Origin: Auxenochlorella pyrenoidosa
Taxonomy: Eukaryota > Chlorophyta > Trebouxiophyceae > Chlorellales > Chlorellaceae
Assembly: GCA_001430745.1 (NCBI GenBank)
Contig: KQ481993.1
Location: 1,681,348 to 1,692,738 of the forward strand
Direction: 5' to 3'
DNA length: 11,391 nucleotides
Each line of letters opens with the position of its first letter. The first letter of the stretch is position 1. Positions 7,739 to 11,391 of this stretch are shown here, piece after piece. The notes under the pieces are model-generated. The model was not told the DNA's origin. It saw only the letters and a list, made by a program, of their open reading frames with translations, and made no database searches. The translations under genes were made by a program, and so were the position numbers.

Positions 7739-9067
7739 TCACACATCACCCTTGCCATCAGAGCTGGAGGCGGACCCGTTGTGTGGGGCGGTTGCGCCGC
7801 TGGGCTCCACGTCGTGCACAGCAGACAGCAGCGCCTGCATGGGCCACAACAGGCATGCAGTCGGGCGGCAGCCAGCACACTCTGCTCGCCTGGGCTCCCT
7901 ACCTTGTCAGCAGGATGGATGGCCTCACACACAAGCGCTGTCTGCTGCTGCGGGAGCTTGCATGCTGCCCAATAATCCGCATGGCGCTCCCATGCAGCAC
8001 GCCCCACCTGGACGCCGTTGCCAATGAGCACCAGCACGAGCCCTGCTGCGACGGCGTTGGCACGTGCATCTGAGCCGTTGGAGCCGGGCAGCTGGCCCTT
8101 GGCTACCAGCACGCTGCAGTGGGTGGGTGGGTGGGGGATTGGAGGGTGGGTGGGTGGGGGGCATGGTGCAGGCACGGAGGGTGGGAGCAGGATGCTGCGC
8201 AGGGTCAACATGTGCCACAGCATGCTGGCCTGCATGCCAGCTGCATGCCCGCTGCAGCGCCCAGCGGCAGGCAGGCGGGTTGCCGCCAGCGAGGCGCACT
8301 CGTTGGTTAGGCCGATGAGGGTGGGGGTGATGGCGGCGTAGAAGTAGAGCACGGTGGCGCGCCACTGGCGGTAGGGGCCCAGCACCAGGGCGTACAGGGC
8401 CACCAGCAGGGCAAACACCTCGTACGACCTGCGGGCGGGGGTGGTTGCTTGCTTGTTTGGGCTGAAAGTCTGTCTAATCGCAACAGAACTTGCGACACAG
8501 ACTAGGGTGGGGGTTGGCAGGGGCACAAGGTAATGCGCATGTGCGGCGCGGAGGGAGTGGGGCGAGGGTGGCTGTCCAGGGGATGCAGGCGCGCCGCATG
8601 AGGTCGTGGCAGTGCTGCTGGGAAGCAGCGCCTGGGTGCCCGCTGGCCCCCTTCTGGCCATCCCTGGCATGCTACAGTTTTGCGGCAGCAGTGCACGGCG
8701 CGCCCGCCCGGGGATCTGGAAGCCCTGCCAGCCCCGCCGCCCACGCCGCTCACCAGGCCGTCCATGCAAGCCGGTAGGGGCCAAACAGGGGGGAAATCTC
8801 CGAGTCCTGCACGCACGTGAAATTTGCAGGCCTTCTTGGCTGTTGGTGAGCTCTGGGCAGGGCGGCCTGGCAAGCAGGGGCAGCAGCTCACTGCAATCCC
8901 ACCCAGCTGCGCGGAGCAGTCCCGCAACATTGCCGGCACGGCCTGCCTTGCACGGCGCCAGCAGCCGCCGGCAGGCTCACATTTGTCAGGGCGCCCAGGC
9001 CCCCCAGGACGATCAGACCGCCCGCCAGGGTCAGCAGCCAAGCAGCAGCAAAGGCCACGGACGTCAT
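7739..9067 (-). CDS. Small four-segment membrane protein, family not recognised
   Basis: Exons read on the minus strand: 9067-8981, 8806-8754, 8428-8300, 8113-8008 and 7834-7739 (TGA). All joins are GT-AG and in phase, summing to 471 nt and 156 residues. Hydrophobic segments: V4-L27 (VAFAAAWLLTLAGGLIVLGG), E50-G64 (EVFALLVALYALVLG), A71-T88 (YFYAAITPTLIGL) and A108-G123 (AVAAGLVLVLIGNG). A GPYR motif occurs twice, at residues 38-41 (GPYRLAW, before segment 2) and 64-67 (GPYRQW, before segment 3). The tail, residues 126-156, is hydrophilic and rich in Ser, Gly and Asp. An even number of segments would put both ends on the same side. The ATG at 9067 (AAGATGACG) immediately precedes segment 1, so there is no cleavable leader. 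No catalytic motif is seen. A MARVEL-like or other four-helix membrane family is possible but unproven. Confidence 0.8.
8117..8163 (-). repeat. C-rich tract before the acceptor of membrane-protein intron 3
   Basis: The plus strand reads GGGTGGGTGGG repeats, so the transcript carries CCCACCCACCC repeats ending a few bases before the acceptor CTGCAG at 8114. It is the minus-strand counterpart of the C-rich acceptor tracts in the OPR/RAP gene. Confidence 0.75.
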
Positions 9068-10135
9068 CTTGGGCTGGGGATTCCTGCAGGCGCTCTGCGC
9101 GTGCGGCGGTGGCAGTATCTGCTGGCAGCGTGCCGGCCGGCAGGGCAGGAGGGTTTTGATTGCGCGGCGCGTGCAAAACCGTCCATGTAGCGAGCACTAA
9201 GGGCGTTTAGGCGCGCATGAGAACGAGCAGTGGGAGTCCTGTCGAACTTTGAGCTGGCAGCCACGACTGTCCCTCTCTCGGATGCTCACCTATGGCTTTA
9301 GCAACGCGTGCTGCTTGCTTCTTGCGGATATCGATCCGTCCGAATTGCGAAGTTTCGATGCTTGGCCCACTCCTTGCAAGTTTGCCACCCACTGCCGCCA
9401 GGCTGGCGTCTCGCTGGCACTCAACGCTGACAGCAGGCTCCAGGGCCCCACCGCATGAATGCGGCTTGCCCGGGGCCCCTCATCACATGAAACAGCAACT
9501 ATCTTAGGGTGCTGCAGTGTAGGACGGCCATGGAAAGAGGGTACCGGGTCCTGGCCCGCGAGTCGCGCTGCCAGCTGAAGTTGACCAGCAATCGTACGGG
9601 TGCCTGCTGTCACTGAAGTCTAGCCTAGGACACCAGGCAGCTCTAGCTCTGTGCACTCCACAGCAGGGCAGTGACGTGCATGGGAATGTCCTGCCACTTG
9701 AATCACAGCGAGAGTGGGGTGCCTGGCTCCTGCAAGCCCACCGCCAGCAAGGGTGGGAGGCTCTCACCCCACCCCGCCATCGCCACACTGCGCATCTGAG
9801 CACCTCATAGCGCAATGGAACCGGCAGCACAGGCCCACACTTGCAACAAGCATCAAGCCTGTCTGTTGGCCTGGGCGAATGCCGAGCCAGCACTTTACAG
9901 CAGTACGTGGTAGCAGCCGTGGTCTAGCACTGCAGATTGAAGTGCAGGATAGAGTGTGCTGACCCAGCCTGCTGGCTACTCGCAGGCGCGCGGCTGCCGC
10001 CCCCTTGGCGGCCCCGCCATGGCATCCTGCCAGCCGCCCGCCAATTAGGTGGCAGCCCAGCCATCAACGATGGTCCGGGGCCGACTAGCTGCGAAGGAGG
10101 CTTGCAGTCTGGAGGCTGTCATGACGGGTGTCTGT
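9068..10135. other. Spacer of about 1.07 kb without a supported gene
   Basis: It lies upstream of the membrane-protein gene and downstream of the LYR gene, both on minus, so it should hold the promoter and 5' UTR of the first and the 3' UTR of the second. Short open frames of 60-130 codons occur on both strands, but none shows a recognisable motif or splice-supported extension. The only site I would name is the TGTAA at 9899-9895 (minus). No repeat or RNA gene was seen. Confidence 0.55.
9895..9899 (-). promoter_or_regulatory. TGTAA polyadenylation signal, LYR gene (candidate)
   Basis: TTACA on the plus strand reads TGTAA in the transcript, 237 nt after the stop codon at 10136. TGTAA is the usual poly(A) signal of green algae. 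A single pentamer can arise by chance, so support is moderate. Confidence 0.45.
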
Positions 10136-10639
10136 CTAATGCTGCATACCCAGCATCTCCCCAAGCTGCTTCAGCTTGAGCTTGCCGTCTGAGAGCAGGA
10201 AGCGCACGGCTGCCTGGTCGCGCTTGCCGCTGTGCACCTCAAACTGCCGCCGGATCTCGCGTCGCAGCTCCCCTGCACGCCAGGCAGCCGGCGCAGTCGG
10301 TCAGGCTAGCACAGCGGCGCAGAAAGCGGAAGAAGGAGGGCCAGGAGGGGGAAGGTGAAGACAAGCTACAGCAGCGCAGACGGCAGAGCAACGGCGGGGC
10401 AACGTGCTCTGGTTGGCAGCGTCTTCGTCATGCGCTCTGCCATTCTGGATCAAAATATCTGCTTGAGATATAACTACGTGCCAGGCGGCGGCGGCTGCAA
10501 GCTACCCAAAGCAGACAACCCCCTGCTTACCTCGCGACGCCGGGTCGCTAGCCCCTTTGGACACCCGCAGCATCGCACGATAGAGGTGCAGCACTTCCTG
10601 TCGCAGGATGAAGCCCCGCAGCTCCGCTGCCGCCGACAT
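10136..10639 (-). CDS. LYR-motif mitochondrial protein, LYRM2-like
   Basis: Two exons, 10639-10531 and 10272-10136 (TAG), are joined by a 258-nt intron with donor GTAAGC and acceptor GTGCAG in correct phase. They give 81 residues, close to the roughly 88 of animal LYRM2. The LYR tripeptide is at residues 19-21 in FILRQEVLHLYRAMLR. The second helix region reads ELRREIRRQFEVHSGKRDQA, with the Phe (47) expected downstream of LYR, and the end reads SDGKLKLKQLGEML. LYR proteins bind mitochondrial acyl-ACP and act in assembly of respiratory complexes or Fe-S delivery; LYRM2 has been linked to complex I (family knowledge). The spacing and the LRQEVLHLYR and LLSDGKLKLKQL segments fit LYRM2 better than LYRM4 or SDHAF1. 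In-frame Met codons upstream (to 10744) would add a basic leader, but 10639 matches family length best. Confidence 0.85.
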
Positions 10640-10901
10640 AGCGCGCTTCCAGTGAGGCTCAGGCCTCTCACGGGTGCTGCCCCATCTTCTTCGGGGTGTT
10701 GGATGATGCATGCACCCGAAAGCGTCTGGTAATAGCTTTTTCAATGACCTGCTGCGCCTGCACCGCCCACGAAACGGCGGCGGCAGCGTGCGACGAGTTC
10801 CTGGCTGCTCAACTGCTCAAGAAAAGCTTTGATCGGTGGACACAGACAGATGCCTGGCAGCCGATCTGCGCACTCCTCCTGGTGCCAGTCGTCGGGTGAG
10901 G
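10640..10901 (-). promoter_or_regulatory. LYR gene upstream region
   Basis: About 260 nt lie between the LYR start codon and the TGTAA that probably ends the next gene's transcript, so the LYR promoter and 5' UTR must fit here. No TATA box or named element is evident. Confidence 0.4.
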
Positions 10902-10906
10902 TTACA
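10902..10906 (-). promoter_or_regulatory. TGTAA polyadenylation signal of the right-edge gene
   Basis: TTACA on plus reads TGTAA in the transcript, 54 nt after the stop codon at 10960-10962. Sequence and distance fit a green-algal poly(A) signal. Confidence 0.6.
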
Positions 10907-10959
10907 ATCCTGCTGGGCATCAGAGCGCCCGCTGGTCCCGCCGCCGCCCAGGCAGCGGC

Positions 10960-11391
10960 TCAGGCCACGTAGAGCGAGGCGGCAAAGATGACGTCGCGCT
11001 TGATGGCGGAGGAGGCCTTCTCCATCTGCTGGAACAGGGCGGTGTTGCCCATGACGCGGGCAGCGTCGCGGAACTCCCTGCGGGCGGCGGGAGGGCGGCA
11101 GCAGCAGCAGCAGCAGCAGGGTGGAGCGGGTTACATTGGAGTAGGGAAGGTCCCGACACTACGGGAGCAGCAACAGGTCTTGTGGGTACAAGGGAAGGCC
11201 AAACACAACGATGCTTGCAAGAGGGCGGGGGAAGGGCACGTGGCGCACCATCAACCGATCCACTGTGGCAGCAGGGAGACCAGCAAGGCGCGGCTGCCCC
11301 GCTGCCCTGCCGGCCCGCCGCCCACGGCGCTGTTTACACCATCAGCACGCAGGTCGCAAGGCAAGGAGGGCGCCGCTCACCAAATCAGTGC
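10960..11391 (-). CDS. C-terminal end of an unrecognised protein (5' part off window)
   Basis: The last exon is 11077-10960 and ends in TGA. It encodes EFRDAARVMGNTALFQQMEK followed by ASSAIKRDVIFAASLYVA. A piece of the preceding exon, 11391-11381, ends TG before the donor GTGAGC. Joined with the first G of the last exon it makes a Trp codon, giving ALIW-EFRDAARVMG. The 303-nt intron has acceptor CCGCAG. The segment looks like two amphipathic helices with Ala, Met and basic residues, and the final stretch VIFAASLYVA is hydrophobic. I do not recognise the family; the fragment is too short for a functional call. The phase match and TGTAA downstream support a real gene end. Confidence 0.7.
11098..11118. 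repeat. (GCA)7 trinucleotide repeat in the last intron
   Basis: Seven GCA units lie 20 nt from the last-exon boundary, on the intron side of the acceptor (CTG units... TGC in the transcript). They would be a length-variable marker; they are not translated in the proposed model. Confidence 0.85.

Noticed and set aside
7639..8784. A 381-codon minus-strand open frame
   Set aside because: It contains exons 3 and 4 of the membrane gene but also three introns with low-complexity Pro/His sequence; the spliced model gives coherent membrane segments and a better C-terminus.
9504..9893. A 129-codon minus-strand open frame in the spacer
   Set aside because: No motif, no splice-supported extension, Cys/Arg/Pro-rich composition typical of chance frames here.

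Overview
This is a piece of a eukaryotic nuclear genome, most likely a unicellular green alga of the Chlorella type (Trebouxiophyceae). The evidence is high GC with G-, C- and CA-rich simple sequence, genes broken by many short GT-AG introns of about 100-300 nt, a plant-type mitochondrial PurU with a long Ala/Arg-rich leader, an OPR/RAP organelle RNA-binding factor of the kind expanded in green algae, and TGTAA polyadenylation signals. No bacterial operon, mobile element, CRISPR array, tRNA or rRNA was seen. The species call is inference.

Layout. (1) 161-2646, minus: formyltetrahydrofolate deformylase (PurU). Seven exons with perfect phase run from the start codon to the edge of the catalytic Asn codon; the rest lies beyond the left end. 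(2) 2647 to about 3000: a compact divergent promoter region. (3) About 3006-7098, plus: a nine-exon OPR-like/RAP-domain protein, probably a chloroplast or mitochondrial RNA factor. Its 5' end is uncertain, one exon holds an expanded tandem repeat, and it breaks reading frame or intron phase at up to three places. (4) 7099-7738: a convergent intergenic region with a perfect 20-bp palindrome. (5) 7739-9067, minus: a five-exon gene for a 156-residue protein with four predicted membrane segments, family not recognised. (6) 9068-10135: a spacer without a supported gene. (7) 10136-10639, minus: a two-exon LYR-motif mitochondrial protein, LYRM2-like. (8) 10960-11391, minus: the last 42 residues of an unrecognised gene, with 11 nt of its penultimate coding exon at the right edge.

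These are independent nuclear genes, not an operon. A loose theme is organelle function: PurU and the LYR protein are probably mitochondrial and the OPR/RAP protein probably plastidial or mitochondrial. The exon joins for genes 1, 5 and 7 were worked out by hand and are consistent in frame and splice consensus. The OPR/RAP model is secure for most exons but not at its start, between exons 3 and 4, or around exons 7 and 8. I found no clear novel multi-gene system. The best leads are the phase breaks and repeat in the OPR/RAP gene, the four-segment membrane protein, the palindrome between convergent genes, and G-rich or C-rich tracts at intron ends.
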